Source: Cichorium intybus (taxonomy: Eukaryota > Streptophyta > Magnoliopsida > Asterales > Asteraceae). Taken from it: a stretch of DNA of 64,000 nucleotides. The translations under genes and the position numbers were made by a program. The DNA lies in the NCBI GenBank assembly GCA_023525715.1, contig CM042010.1, forward strand, positions 159,045,407-159,109,406, given 5' to 3'. Positions 34,591-47,252 of this stretch are shown in pieces (the stretch's first letter is position 1; every line of letters starts with the position of its first letter). Under the pieces are notes generated by a model. It was not told where the DNA came from, did not search any database, and saw only the letters and a program-made list of their open reading frames with translations.

Positions 34591-34813
34591 GGGTATTTTG
34601 GTAATGTTGAACGCTTTGTTGTTATGGACGATATCCTTTCTCTCTGATTCTCTCCGATTTGGAAGGAACCGTATAAGGGATCCTTATCCCTCCACATCCC
34701 TTCCATTCTTTTCCTTTCTTTCCAAAACAACTTCTCGGGAGCAAGATCTTCTTTTCTTTCCTCTCAATTCTTTTCCGTTCTCTCCTAAAAATCCACTTGG
34801 GAGCACAGCGTAA

Positions 34814-35143
34814 GAGGTATTTTTTAGTTTAAGTGGTAAAAATTAAGTGAATTTAGATTAGTTTAAAAAAAAATACACGGCATCAATTGTAAATCTCCGA
34901 TAAGAAATCAAGAAATTCTGTTGGACTTTGGCGACGCCAAGTCAAGCCATGCGTCAAGGTCGCGGTTGGTCGTGCACCCGGCCGCATCTGAAGCGGGAAC
35001 TTTAGCCCGGACCCACTGCTCTGAACAATCTGCTACGGTGCTACCCCTCCTACAAATAAAGCAATACACCACTAGGATTTCACGTTATTTTTCCTTCCGT
35101 TTCCCAGTGCGAGAATTGTGCGACCGCCGAGGGTTTTCTCGCG
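34814..35143 (+). promoter_or_regulatory. Promoter and 5' UTR region of the helicase gene
   Basis: Only about 330 bp separate the Harbinger right end from the helicase start codon. The stretch turns from AT-rich to GC-richer at about 34920, as expected for a plant 5' UTR. No clear TATA box; the transcription start is not fixed. Confidence 0.5.
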
Positions 35144-38100
35144 ATGGCGGTACCGTCGACTTCTTCAGCTATCCAGTCATCATCGTTGTCGTCTTCTTCG
35201 TCCTCTGATAATTTCAGTAACCTTCCTATCATGTCGCTCCGGAGCAAAATCGTCGAGAAGATAATGGAAAATCGCGTCACTCTGATCGTCGGTGAAACCG
35301 GCTGCGGTAAAATCACTTGAACTTTTATGTAGTTACTCGATGTTTCTGTTGTAATCATCTTGATTGAAGTAACAAGTGACTCACCGACTGTATAGAAGAC
35401 TTTGGTTTGACATTTTATCTCGAACGAAAGCGTAGTAGTTGTCTACTTAAATTTCGCGCCAGTTGTTACCGAAACTTCGTGAGTTCTTATCCAACTACGT
35501 GAAGGTTTACAATGCACATCTAAATAGAAATGCGAATGGTTAAATTTCTAACAATATCCATATCTGCCATTGTGACCGGAAAAAAGAAGTCAAAGGAGTT
35601 AGTGTTTTGGTTCTATTTGCACCATTGTTATGTTTTTGCTTTTCTGCGGTGGTTATGCCCTTTCTTATTTGATGTGTGATTTTGATTTTTGAGTAATCAA
35701 TACATATATTGGGTTGAGCAAGCATGATAAAATTAATGGGTTTGCCTTTCTCTGACATTTTTGGGGATCCCTTAAATGTGTTGATTCAGCTTACCTTGAA
35801 TATCTTTTAGGCTTATTATTGCCCAAAGTGCATCAGTATGCATTACACTGGTCATTTTGTATGTGAGGATTAAATTAATTATACTATGCTTCAAATAGCA
35901 TGCATAATTTGCTGTTTATATTGTTTTACCCTTTTATTTAACACATATTTGACTATATACATCCCACCTCCCCCTTAGTACTTGCTCTTCTTGTCCTCCA
36001 TGTTTTTCTTTATGTTATTGTTACCTTTAGTAGTCATTGAAGAGCAAACAAACCCTCTTTCCTGATTTATTTGCCGACCGCTGACTATTAGAAGCAAATA
36101 TAGCTCTTTGATATGCCGTTTGGTTCTAGATTAATAGTCCAGTTCATCATTGGTTATTTTAAAAAAAATTAATTATGTATGCCCGACAGCCCCTGATTGG
36201 TGGATTTAAAATCATGTCTTTCATCATTTGACGTGGCTGTTAGAGTTGGTTAATTTCCAGGGTACTTCAAGAATTGTCAAGGAGTATAGAAGCTCAATCT
36301 TATGGTTTGATAATTGATACTATCTCATGATCCTCTATAAACAAGATTAATCACAATCTGGATTTTGCTAATACTATTGTTCTCAATTGAAACAACTATA
36401 CTTTAATTAGTCCATTCCGATGTACACAGTATTTGCTTTTGAAATATTTAGAAAGTACATATATCAATAAATATAGCCTCTACATTTGGCTATTCATTAA
36501 ACTACCATTATTAGGAAATGCTGCCTTTTCATTGACCGCTTGTTCAGGCAACTATTGTACATTTTATACATACAACACTCCTTATAAGAGGCACTTTCTT
36601 AGAGTTTTTAAACCGTTACTCAAATCCTTGAAGACTAAGTATATAAATACTCAAAAGGTAATTATGAGTGAAGAACATTTGTAAAACAGAAAATTCTTCT
36701 TTTTATATTGCTAAATTGATTAGGTACCATCGACTGTCATGGCCATGGGTTTTAAAATCTTAAACAAGTCTGATATAATTTACTGAATTTAGGGTGTTAC
36801 AAGTTTTCCTCTGAAGCCTAGTTTACTATGACATTATGATCTGTATTTGCAAGAGGTTGAAAATTTGATATTTACTGGTTACCTTCCTTTTTGATAATGA
36901 AGGGAAGAGCTCTCAAGTTCCTCAGTTTTTACTGGAAGCAAATATTGAGCCGATAATATGTACACAACCAAGGAGATTTGCTGTGGTGGCAGTTGCTAAA
37001 ATGGTGGCTAAAGCTCGAAATTGTATAGCCGGGGGTGAGGTTGGATATCACATTGGTCACTCCAAGGTTATTTCCTCAAGGTACTCATATTTCAGATCAT
37101 CTCATATGGTGGTTAAGGAAGTTGTTTTTATAATCATTAATTAATATTTCAGCTCGAAGATCATCTTCAAAACTGCTGGAGTTTTGTTGGAGGAAATGCG
37201 AGAAAAAGGAATGAATGCTTTAAAGTATAAAGTTATTATTCTTGATGAAGTGCATGAACGATCTGTTGAGTCGGATCTTGTTCTCGTATGTGTGAAGCAG
37301 TTTCTGATAAAAAATAGTGGGCTGAGGTTGGTATTTATTATTATTATTTTTTAAAACTTTTAACTGCTTTAGGTGCTAATACATTGTAGCTTTTTCCAGG
37401 GTGGTATTGATGTCTGCTACTGCTGATATTTCAAGATACAAGGATTACTTTAAAGATCTTGGTAGAGGGGAAAGGGTGGAGGTTTTAGGAATTCCCAGTT
37501 CCAGCCAACATACTCTGTACCAGCGTAGGGTGTCATATCTTGAGCAGGTACTTTGATTCTTCTGAATGACTGTTAATGTTTTTCGTGGGTTCCGGCGGAA
37601 TCGGACAAAACTGGAATTCCAGATTCCATTCCATGGCATGTTTGGTTGCTGAATGTATGGAATTTAGCTCCGTCAGACTCCTTAAAATTCCGTGCATGAT
37701 GGATTTCGCCATTCCTAGGGATGGGTTGAAGGAATTTAATTCCATTCTTCTTCTGTATATCAAAAAGACCAAAATACCCTCATTATATAAAGTGCAAAAT
37801 TGCAGAAAACCCATATGTTTCTGGCAATTTCACAGCTTAACTAACCACTTATACTTTATTCTTTCCAATAAAACCATAAAAACGTTTTTCCAAATTCAAC
37901 ATTGTGACCTGATGTAACATGTCAAACCGGTTAGTTTGGATAAATACCGGCGAAACATGATGTAACAAAATTCCTAGAAACCTGATATAACAGGTCAAAA
38001 TGGTTAATCTGGAAATTTTTTGAAACTTGTGATGGTTTGATTGGAAAAATAAAGTATTAGTGGTTAAACAGTTAAATTGGCCAGAATAATGTATTTTTAA

Positions 38101-41100
38101 ACTGACCTTATATATATTGAAATAATTAAAAGGAGAAAGTTTGATTATAAGTGAAAGTTTTGAAATAACTCATTTTTTTATTTTGATCATTGAATTCCAT
38201 TCCATTTCTTACAAATGAGTAACAGATTCAACTCTCAACAATAGTGATTGAAATAAGAATGGAAGATGAAATCAACAGGAAGGTCTCAAATCAGACACAC
38301 GTCCCACCATTTGTGGTCCTGAATCGTTTTCTTTTGTAGACTATTGGGCCAGTGGGCTCGGCCATGGTTGGGCTTTGGTCTAGTTCCTTTTCATAACCAA
38401 ACACCCCCTTGGCTTAGAGGTTTAAAGGGTATTTTGGGCAACTATTCCCCTTATGGCTGTTGTTGTAACCTTGTTAATGTTGGCAGTGTATATGTATAAT
38501 CATCTTATATGCTGTGGTATAAAACAGGTGGTTGAACTTCTGGATATGGACCCAGAAGAATCCGTGTCTTTAAAATATTGTTCCGGAACAACCCCGTCAT
38601 CTGAAGCAAGCATGAATGAGGAAGTACACAAGCTTATACATAATCTGGTATTACACATCCACAAAAACGAACCAGACATGGAGAAAAGCATCTTAATATT
38701 CCTTCCAACTTATGCTGCCTTGGAACAACAATGGCTTGCTTTAAGGCGTTTCGGTAGCGCTTTCAAGATTCACATCTTACACAGCAGCATCGACACCGAG
38801 CAAGCTCTCAATGCCATGGCAATCTCAAAGTCTCACCGCAAGGTTATATTGGCAACAAACATCGCAGAATCTTCTGTAACAATACCAAAAGCTGCATATG
38901 TCATTGATTCTTGTAGATCTTTGCAAGTCTACTGGGATGCAAATAGAAAAGCCGAATCAGCCGAGATTGTTTGGGTATCCGAATCTCAGGTGATTGATTA
39001 ATAAATAGTCACCTGTTAGCCAGTTACTAATGTTTTAGTCAAAATCTAATGCTTCCATTGTGTTTGTTATAGGCTGAACAACGCAGGGGAAGAACAGGGC
39101 GGACTTGCGATGGTGAAGTGTATCGACTTGTGACCGAACCATTTTTTGGGCAGTTAGAAAAATACGAGACCCCGGCCATCTTGAAATTATCATTGAGGCA
39201 ACAGGTGCTTCTTACAGCTTGTGCTGAACCAAAAGCCATCAATGATCCAAAGGGTATAACTCAGAATTCATATCAACATTATTTTGTTTTCTTTCTATTA
39301 GTATTAACTAATTTAAGGTTTTTTTTTCTCAGTATTGTTACAGAAAGTTATGGATCCACCACGACCTGTAGTTGTTGATGATGCATTAGATTTACTGGTC
39401 CACATTCGTGCTTTAGAAATAACATCTTCAAGAGGGCGTTATGAGCCAACTTTCTATGGACGTTTGCTTTCCAGCTTTTCTTTGTCCTTTGATGCTTCCA
39501 TGCTTATACTAATATTTGGAGAAGCTGGAATGCTACGTGAAGGCATTATAATCGGTATCATGATGGATACACAGCCTTTACCCATCATCCATCCCTTTGG
39601 CCAAGAAGCATTGGTATGATAAAAAAAAAAACTTTATTTCAGCTTTTAATCGGACAGATTACTGATATATCTTTAATTTAATCTACATTGACAGTTTTCT
39701 AAGTTCACTGACGACTACTATAGCCAAAATGGTAAGATCACTGGTTTGATGGGTAGGAAGGAGGTGATATACATGGCAAACTTTTGTGCTTTCCAGTTCT
39801 GGCAACGTACTTTTAAGGTACATAATGACATGATAACTTTTTTATTTTTTATCAATCAATATTATATATCGAATTGAATGGTTCAAATGGCATGCTATTT
39901 TACCATCATAAAGGATAACCTTCGACTTGAGCGGTTAAAGCTCCTTCTAAAGATTAACGAGACAACCAACACCCAAATTTCATCCATGAAGATGGAAGAA
40001 GAATGGTGCTTGTTCCACAATCTTCTCCAGTCATCACTCCAGCATATTTCCAATATATGTATGAATCTTGAGATGTCAATTCAAGGCCTTTTCTTAATAG
40101 GAATTGATATTTATAAGGAGTAATTTTTGTATCTGCAGATGAAAGCGTTCTTAATTCTGTACACAGATATCGTCCCAAGTTTCTAGCAACTTCTAACGGT
40201 CTGCCACCTTACACACCCTATGAATTTAAGCACATGTGTCTTGTGACTGTTGAACAAAACGAAGATTCCGATACACTTGCCATAGAAGATGACATCAGCA
40301 ATCCTATTTATGAAACAAAGAAATGCTTAACTCTACCTTATGTGGATGCATATGGATTTAATAAAAAAGGGGTCTCTTTCACATTGGCTAACTCAATTAA
40401 AGAGGTATTTTTTGCTTTACTTGTCTTTCAGTTATTATATGCTTGAAAATGTATAATTTTAATTTTATCATTTTGAGCAGATAAGGGCTCGGTATCTGGA
40501 GGACGTCTCTGACAACCAACAAATTTCCAATTCTTACAATGGTTCAGAAGTTTCTCAATGTAGATTTTTTCTCAATGGGACATGCAACAAAGGGAGCTTA
40601 TGTTTATATGCCCATTCATTAGATGCTAAAAAACCAGTTTGTAAATTCTTCTTATCGTTACAGGTATGCATCACTTTAACATAAAATCTTATTAATTATT
40701 ATAAAGAGTAAATGGTATATGGTAGAAAAACCCTTATATTTTACAAGTTTTTATGGAAAAAGCCATTATAAAAAAAAAGTTTTCCCAGAAAGCCATTTGA
40801 GATTTGATGATTTTCCATGAAAACCATCTTATAACTTTTAGCCTCTTTTTAACCATTCAATATTAGGAAGAATGATAAACCCCCCCTCCCCCCTTATAGT
40901 TTGGACCTTTTTGTGCAAAGCCCTTAAAAAGGTAAACTATAAGGGGTTTTCTGACTTTTTTTCAATATTAAATGGCTTTCATGAGAAATTTACAATTTTT
41001 AATGAAAAACGTTTTGTTATAGTGGCTTTTCTGTCAAAATGTAAGGGCTTTACTAGCATTTTTCCAAGATAAATCACATTTTTGGTCCCTGAGTGTAGCT

Positions 41101-44100
41101 GATTTTTCAAATTTGGTCTCAAAAAGTTGTCTTGTAATGTTGGTCCCTGTTCCAAGTAAAATGACTATTTTTGGGACCGAAAATGCAAAAAACCAGGTAT
41201 ATTCAGGGTCCAAAATAGTCGTTTTTCTTGGTACACTGACCAAAAACATTACAAGAGAAGTTTTAGGAATCAAAAATGTAATTTAGTTTAAATATTGATG
41301 TCAACTGTTGATAAATCTACAGGGTTGTAGAAATGGGAATTCGTGTTTTTTCTCTCATACTTCAGAACAGATTTCTTTGCCAAGTAATGAACAAGGATCA
41401 TGCGTGTCAGAAGATGTATCTGCTGACGCGTCTCTGCTTTTGAGCTTGTTTCCTAGTCCAGATCACGGACGTGTCCTTGTATTCGATGACTTCGATATTC
41501 AATTTTCTGCAAATTTTGCTCTTTTTTATAATGCATCATCAATTGTCTGCACAACCTCTGCAGTTGAAACTTCAATCGACCCATATTTGCAAGATATAAG
41601 AATACATTGGGGTCTCTCTCATCCTCATGAAACAATCATTCCCAAAGGTGTTAAGAACACAATACCATGGAAACAAGTCAAGTGCATGGTCTGGATTCCT
41701 AAGTTTGGTAATGATGTAGAGAACTTGGAAGAACAGAAAAGTCTTGTGAAAACCTTCTTTGACTATCTTTCAATCCGTATTTTGGGTGATGCTTTGAAAG
41801 AGGTCCAAGTTATCGTTGTTATGAACAACCTCCGATTCGCTCAACTACAGGTACTAATATATCTTCCCATAAAAAGAAAGATGTATTTAGTTATGTTTGT
41901 TCTGCAGGACATGATAGTACATAACATGCTCTACTGTGTTTGGCAAGGACCAGCACCGGACCCATGTACTTGTGACAATATTTTTGAATTGTAATTTTTC
42001 GTCCCATCCCATTCCAAAAAGTGGGACATGGATTGAATGCAATTTTTTGTCCCACCTAAAAAGGTGAGAGAGGGACGGATGTAAATTAGAAAAAGAATTG
42101 CAAATCCTTTTACCACCATCCAAAAAGGTTAAACAAGGACTTACTATTCTATGCAACAGATATGAATGCCCTTATCAATTTCATCATAAAAAGTAGGGTA
42201 AATTTCATAGTAAAAGACACTAACTTTTCAAATAATTTCGATTTTGACACTGTGTTATTTTTTTTCAATTAAGTCACTAAGTTTTCAATTTTTTTCAATT
42301 ATGTCACTATGTTTTCAATTTGGACCATTTGACCGGTCAACCCGGTAGTCAGCTGACGTGTCAGTCTTTGATGATGCGACGCCGACGTAGCATGCTGACA
42401 TGGCACCCGAGTGTCAAAATTGAAACAAAATTGAAAACATAGTGACTTAATTGGAAAAAATTGAAAACGTAGTGTTTTAATTGAAAAAAAAATAACACAG
42501 TGTCAAAATCAATTTTTTTGAAAAGTTAGTGTCTTTTTTAGAATTTTTCCTACATTTTTTAAAATGATAAATTCGTCTTTTTACGTTTTTAGAACGTATA
42601 AATATATTTTTTTACAAGTATAAAGATGTATTTTTATACTTTTAGAAGCATACATACATTTTCATAAGTATATATACGTATTTATACTTCTAAAGACGTA
42701 AAAAAACTTATTTATACTTCTAAAGACGTAAAAAATATATTTATATTTCTAAAAATGTATTATACTTCTAAAAATATAATAATATGTATTTATACTTTTA
42801 AAGACGTAAAAAACGTATTTATACTTCTTAAAATGTATTATACTTCTAACCGAACGAACTTAAACCAACAAAAAATTATATTTATATTTCTAAAAACATA
42901 AATATATGTATTTATACAAAGATGTAAAAACATATTTATACAACTAAAATGTATTATACTTCTAACCGAACGAACGTAAACCAACATAAAAATATGTATT
43001 TATACTTCTAAATGAAAAAACATACACGGACGAACTTAAACCAACATAACGGAACAAATATAAACAAACAAACATAAATTAATGAACAAATACTTATTTT
43101 TATGTTTTTAGAAATATAAAATACGTTTTTTTACATATAATCACGTATCGTATCAATCAAAAGCATGTATAGTGGAAAAATAGTGAAAACGAACTTAAAC
43201 CAACATAAACGAACAAACATAAACAAACAAATATAAATTAACGAACAAATACTTATTTTTATGTTTTTAGAAATATAAACTACGTTTTGTTTTGCATATA
43301 ATCACGTATCGTATCAATCAAAAGTATGTTTATGGTGGAAAAATAGTGAAAACAAACTTAAACCAACATAAAAGAACAAACATAAATTAACGAATAAATA
43401 CTTATTTTTATGTTTTTAGAAATATAAACTACGTTTTGTTTTGCATATAATCACGTATCGTATCAATCAAAAGTATGTTTATGGTGGAAAAATAGTGAAA
43501 ACAAACTTAAACCAACATAAAAGAACAAACATAAATTAACGAATAAATACTTATTTTTACGTTCTAAAAACGTAAAAAGACGAATTTATGATTTTAAAAA
43601 ATGTAGGAAAAATTCCAAAAAAGACACTAACTTTTCAAAAAAAATTGATTTTGACACTGTGTTATTTTTTTTCAATTAAAACACTACGTTTTCAATTTTT
43701 TCCAATTAAGTCACTATGTTTTCAATTTTGACACTCGGGTGCCATGCCACGTCAGCGTCGCATCATCAAAGACTGACACGTCAGCTGACTACCGGGTTGA
43801 CCGGTCAAATGGTCAAAATTGAAACCAAATTGAAAACTTAGTGACTTAATTGAAAAAAAAAAAAAACACAGTGTCAAAATCGAATTTTTTTGAAAAGTTA
43901 GTGTCCTGATAAAGCTTCTAGTCCTGTTCATTCATGTCCCATGTAACAAACAGAGTCTTGAGATCAAACAAGTCACCTTTCAAGATTTAACATCTGAAAT
44001 TGAAAATGTGTGTCTGATTGCAAAACTGAAAACAAGCACGTGATGTGATGTATTTGCTGGCAGGTTGAACATGTTGGGAGAGAGAGTTTCTTCTACCTTA

Positions 44101-44279
44101 GAGAATCATTTGGCTTTGATGAATACAGCTTTGGGAAGCTGTCTGATGGGGTGACTACTAAAAAGCCAATGCTGACTTCAAAGGCAGTTGTGTATGCATT
44201 TGATTTGTGTCCTCCTAATGATGTTCAGTTTGGGGATTATGCGTCACTTCTCCACAAGCAGCTACATAACTTAAGTTAG
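35144..44279 (+). CDS. DEAH-type RNA helicase with two CCCH zinc fingers (C3H31-like)
   Basis: Thirteen exons join in frame to about 1015 residues: 35144-35306, 36903-37080, 37153-37326, 37400-37547, 38528-38989, 39073-39253, 39333-39613, 39695-39817, 39914-40058, 40139-40404, 40481-40663, 41323-41850, 44064-44279. All junctions are GT-AG. Helicase motifs: Walker A GETGCGKS (50-57, split by intron 1), DEVH (145-148), SAT (177-179) and QRRGRTGR (378-385). Two CCCH fingers follow: C-X7-C-X5-C-X3-H at 734-752 and C-X8-C-X5-C-X3-H at 761-780, the second split by intron 11. The combination matches the plant CCCH/DEAH helicase family that includes Arabidopsis C3H31: ATP-driven RNA remodelling with RNA-binding fingers; the exact substrate is unknown. 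Introns 4, 11 and 12 hold transposon-derived DNA, yet every exon is open. Confidence 0.92.
35307..36902 (+). other. Intron 1 of the helicase gene (1.6 kb)
   Basis: Interrupts the Walker A motif after the first base of a Gly codon. It is T-rich and free of recognisable repeats. The coding frame would hit a TGA a few codons into the intron, so retention would give only a truncated peptide of about 60 residues. Confidence 0.75.
37562..38450. mobile_element. MITE-like insertion in intron 4 of the helicase gene
   Basis: Intron 4 (980 bp) is enlarged by sequence with GGAATTCC and CCATTCCAT signatures at about 37605-37640, 37735-37750 and 38192-38205, resembling a segment at 4436-4500, and by ACCAAACACCCCC at about 38398, a common plant MITE end. 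Exact ends and a target duplication were not resolved. Confidence 0.35.
41075..41285. mobile_element. Foldback MITE in intron 11 of the helicase gene
   Basis: The left end contains CACATTTTTGGTCCC and the right end, reverse-complemented, TACATTTTTGATTCC. The interior is partly palindromic (TGTAATGTTGGTCCC against the reverse of CCAAAAACATTACA). It looks like a MITE of about 210 bp. A second repeat-like segment with AAAACCCTTATA text lies at 40715-41060 in the same intron. Confidence 0.45.
42215..43906. mobile_element. Large foldback element in intron 12 of the helicase gene
   Basis: About 1.69 kb. Two copies of a MITE of roughly 285-320 bp (ends GACACTAACTTTTC) sit at 42215-42534 and 43622-43906 in opposite orientation. 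The inverted repeat continues inward for about 70 bp more (to about 42605 and from about 43550). Between the arms lie short degenerate repeats (TTTATACTTCTAAAGACGTA, about 42600-42980) and three copies of a 150-160 bp repeat (about 43092-43550). No ORF. Long arms with internal repeats fit foldback or MULE-derived elements. A target duplication was not seen. Confidence 0.7.
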
Positions 44280-45739
44280 GAAATAGTATGCCAGGTTTTC
44301 CATAATATTATATAGGCTAACTTGAATATGTGTTTATGGTTGTTTGGACTAGTTGAAATTTGAATGTGCTTCCAACTTATCATCCTCCAGGTGTTTTTGC
44401 CAGTGGGAGCTCAAATTATAACCATCTTTTGTTGATAATGTTGTGATGACGGTCGACCTGAAAGCGGATAATTTTTTATTGTCTTATGTTGATATTTAAA
44501 AAATAAACAATCTAGCTATAAATGATGGGGATCTTGAGAGGCGGCAAGAATGGGTCAACTTGACTTAACTTATTTGGCTAGTGCTTAAATCATACTGAAA
44601 TGCATGGTTCGATGGAAATGTTGAATGAGGTGGAATGCAAGTTGGCATATAATGAATCAAATCAAACATTAGTAGGAATGCAAGATTGAGATACAATGAA
44701 TTTGGAGTTCATAACCATTGAACGATTGAATAAACTAGGTCGGCCCCCATTTATAATTAATTGATAAAAATATATGGTGATTTGTCGGTTCATTAGACTT
44801 CGAATATATAGATGTGTCATAGGATTAATGACAAAGTTGAGTACAACGTGGAAGGAATGTAAACAGTTAGACTTGTAAACAATTTGATGAATTAGAGTTG
44901 TAACCAGTTTGATATTTTGTCGAGTTTTTTGGTCGAACTCAAATCTTAAACATAATTTATTATAGATATTTTTAGTTTATTTGATCCTATCAAGTATAGT
45001 TTGAATAGATAGATAGGTATTCTTAAATTATATAAGTTATCACATTTTTCTCGAGCAAGGTTTTAACTTTCATCAAGGAGTTTTATCAAGCAGTAGTGTC
45101 GACATATTGGGTGTAGCTTAAGTTAAGACAATAACACTCGAGTTCATTTGTATGTTCACTTTGTTTACAGAATGAAATCGATCTTTAAAGAATGACGAAT
45201 GATGAAAAATCTATATATAACACACGTATGAAAGTCCAGGTGGAGCATTCAAGTCCTCGATTAAGAAAGAATCAATTATTGAGAAATTCTCAAGTTGAGG
45301 TGCAATCAGATTGACGATGTTTGCACAGCCTCGAGAATGAAACCAGAGGAAGATGGAGAAGAAAGGGTGACGTGAAGGCTGGGAAAGATGAAGAAGGGGG
45401 ACAATGGAAGGTATAATCCAAAATGGATTTTTTTTGACCTGGCCAATTGCAGGTCATGTGGGGAAGACAATGATGATGGTCATGAGATGGATGGAAGCGT
45501 TAGTGGGAGCACCACAGGTGATGTCGTCCAAGGGAAACGTCGTTGGTGGTGTCGCCATAGTGGAGTGTTTGGCTGATAAGAATGGACAATGCAAGAGAGA
45601 CACGTGGAAGAGGCGTATGAGGTCTAAGGGTAAAGTAGGTCTTTTTCCATTCAGACTCCCTTGATGCAGAGCCATTTAGAGCCTATCTGACCGAGGCTAA
45701 TCAAAACCCAACCAAATGCTCTAACGGATATATAATGGA
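44280..45739. other. Helicase 3' UTR and intergenic DNA
   Basis: The helicase 3' UTR probably occupies the first 100-250 bp. The rest is AT-rich. A GC-richer stretch at 45330-45660 has short overlapping open frames in more than one frame, none with a motif I recognise, so I do not call a gene. Confidence 0.45.
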
Positions 45740-46690
45740 ACCATTCAAAGGTAAAACAAACAACCCCGTAAACTCATTTCGATAATTTGTCACTAAGCTG
45801 TCTTTCTTCATCTTCGTATTTACCAATTGTCTTATCAAGAAAACCTTGTTCATTGCCGAGGGTTTTTCATACTTGTTAGACAACTCTTGATCAATCCAAA
45901 CATTGTATTCTCATTGTCAATGTTGTATGCAACATTCCTGGCCAATGAGAACCAGACCACACCAAGAGCCTGCCGATCTAACATGCTTTATTCCTTCTGG
46001 TATTCTTTCATTCAAGGGTAGGTGTAATTTCTTATGGTAAAGATAATCTTCAATCTACATCTTTCAAAACCCAAAATTTGCGATCTTCGTATTTATCGAA
46101 CTTAATCTTCTCATCATCAGCCATAACTCTCTGATACCAATTTTGAGGATTAATCAAGCTATATCTACTGAAAAAAAAAAAGAGAGATTTTATTGATAAT
46201 CTTCAATGCTTACTTTTTATGTTCTAAGGTTACAATCAATACAGAGAGTTCTATTTATAGTACATGTCTGACCTAATTTTCTTCCTAAGTTGGGACACAT
46301 GGACCCATGCCATAAGCTGACCCGTGATGGAAAAGTTGCTCTCCAAGTTATTAAGTCAGACCGGAGCTTAGAGTCAATGACTGCTTCTTGGTCACTAAAA
46401 AGTCGAAACATGATGTACACCGAAGGCGAAGATTAAGAGATGAGCTTTGCTTCTTCGCCGCAACATATCAGTGTTTGGCTTCACTGCCAATTCTCTCATT
46501 GCACTTCTTTGCTGCGCTCCTGGCTTCGTCCATACCTTCACTCTCGAAGCTTCATTCATTTAAGCTTTGCCTCACCTCTTCATTCTTGGTGGAAACTTTC
46601 ATTAGCAACTTTGCCTTGAGGCTTCGCTCTTGGCATGAAGCTTTTTATCTAAAACTTTGTCTTTAAATTTTTCTCCACTAGTAACACACA
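45740..46690 (-). mobile_element. Decayed Ty1/Copia fragment (LTR part plus gag start)
   Basis: On the minus strand a primer-binding-like TTGGTATCAGAGAG (about 46127-46140) is followed by ATG and MADDEKIKFDKYEDRKF, then gag-like text with many stops (a segment near 45860 reads KYEKPSAMNKVFLIRQLVN, typical of Copia gag). The sequence right of it (46144 to about 46690) is the adjoining LTR; its outer edge is uncertain. Confidence 0.65.
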
Positions 46691-47252
46691 ATGTATATGT
46701 TTTTTTATTAGGAGATATTGGTGAGACTCAAAGAGTTGGAGAAAGAGAAAGGGCGTGAAGAAGATGTTGATTTGGATTGTGATAAAAAATAACTGGTCAC
46801 CATCAGGTAAAAGACTAGTTTATTTATCAGAGAACACAAGGTTAAGAAGAACACCAATCCATTGTACCGAGAAAATTTGACAAAGAGAAGTAGTTAGAGT
46901 TGTGAAAGAATGGCCTGGTAAATAGTTGTCATGTTTGGGACTTGACCTATTTACAACAATTGATCGATAAAGGGGTCGTAAGAATGAGAGATCACATGTG
47001 GATAATGATATATCTAATAAGAAGATGAAGTTTAGGCCTTTATCCCGATCAACACATGAGATGGTTCACAGTGAGGGGTTTAAGGACTGCACAAAATATT
47101 AAGGCTTAGACTATTCACATTAGCAACCCACCCCAACTCATTTATCTATTATAATTAGTTTCTCTTCCACTTATACAACCCAATTAAACTCAATCTTTTA
47201 CACTCATTAGCAACTCGATCCAACCTACATTTTTATTACATAAATGTAATTT
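46691..47252. other. Unassigned AT-rich DNA between Copia fragments
   Basis: Short gag-like or unrelated frames with stops; nothing I can identify. Possibly old Copia internal sequence. Confidence 0.3.

Larger units (their letters stand above)
13601..34810 (-). mobile_element. PIF/Harbinger DNA transposon, interrupted by nested Gypsy elements
   Basis: The ends are inverted repeats (left CGCTTTGCTTC; right, reverse-complemented, CGCTGTGCTCC) flanked by the 3 bp duplication TAA (13598-13600 and 34811-34813), the signature of PIF/Harbinger. Both proteins the class needs are present on the minus strand: a DDE transposase and a Myb/SANT-like protein. Without the retroelements and one copy of their target duplication it would be about 4.3 kb, a normal size. 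A frameshift in the transposase and a stop in the Myb-like gene suggest it no longer moves by itself. Confidence 0.85.

Noticed and set aside
35307..35321. Reading the helicase first exon on to the TGA at about 35320, giving a short protein
   Set aside because: Splicing at CTGCG/GTAAAA completes the Walker A motif exactly, so the TGA is intronic.
35080..35358. 92-codon minus-strand frame over the helicase start
   Set aside because: Antisense of helicase exon 1; acidic runs come from the Ser-rich codons of the real frame.
45388..45664. Overlapping 62- and 86-codon frames
   Set aside because: No family motif, no splice context, competing frames; insufficient to call a gene.
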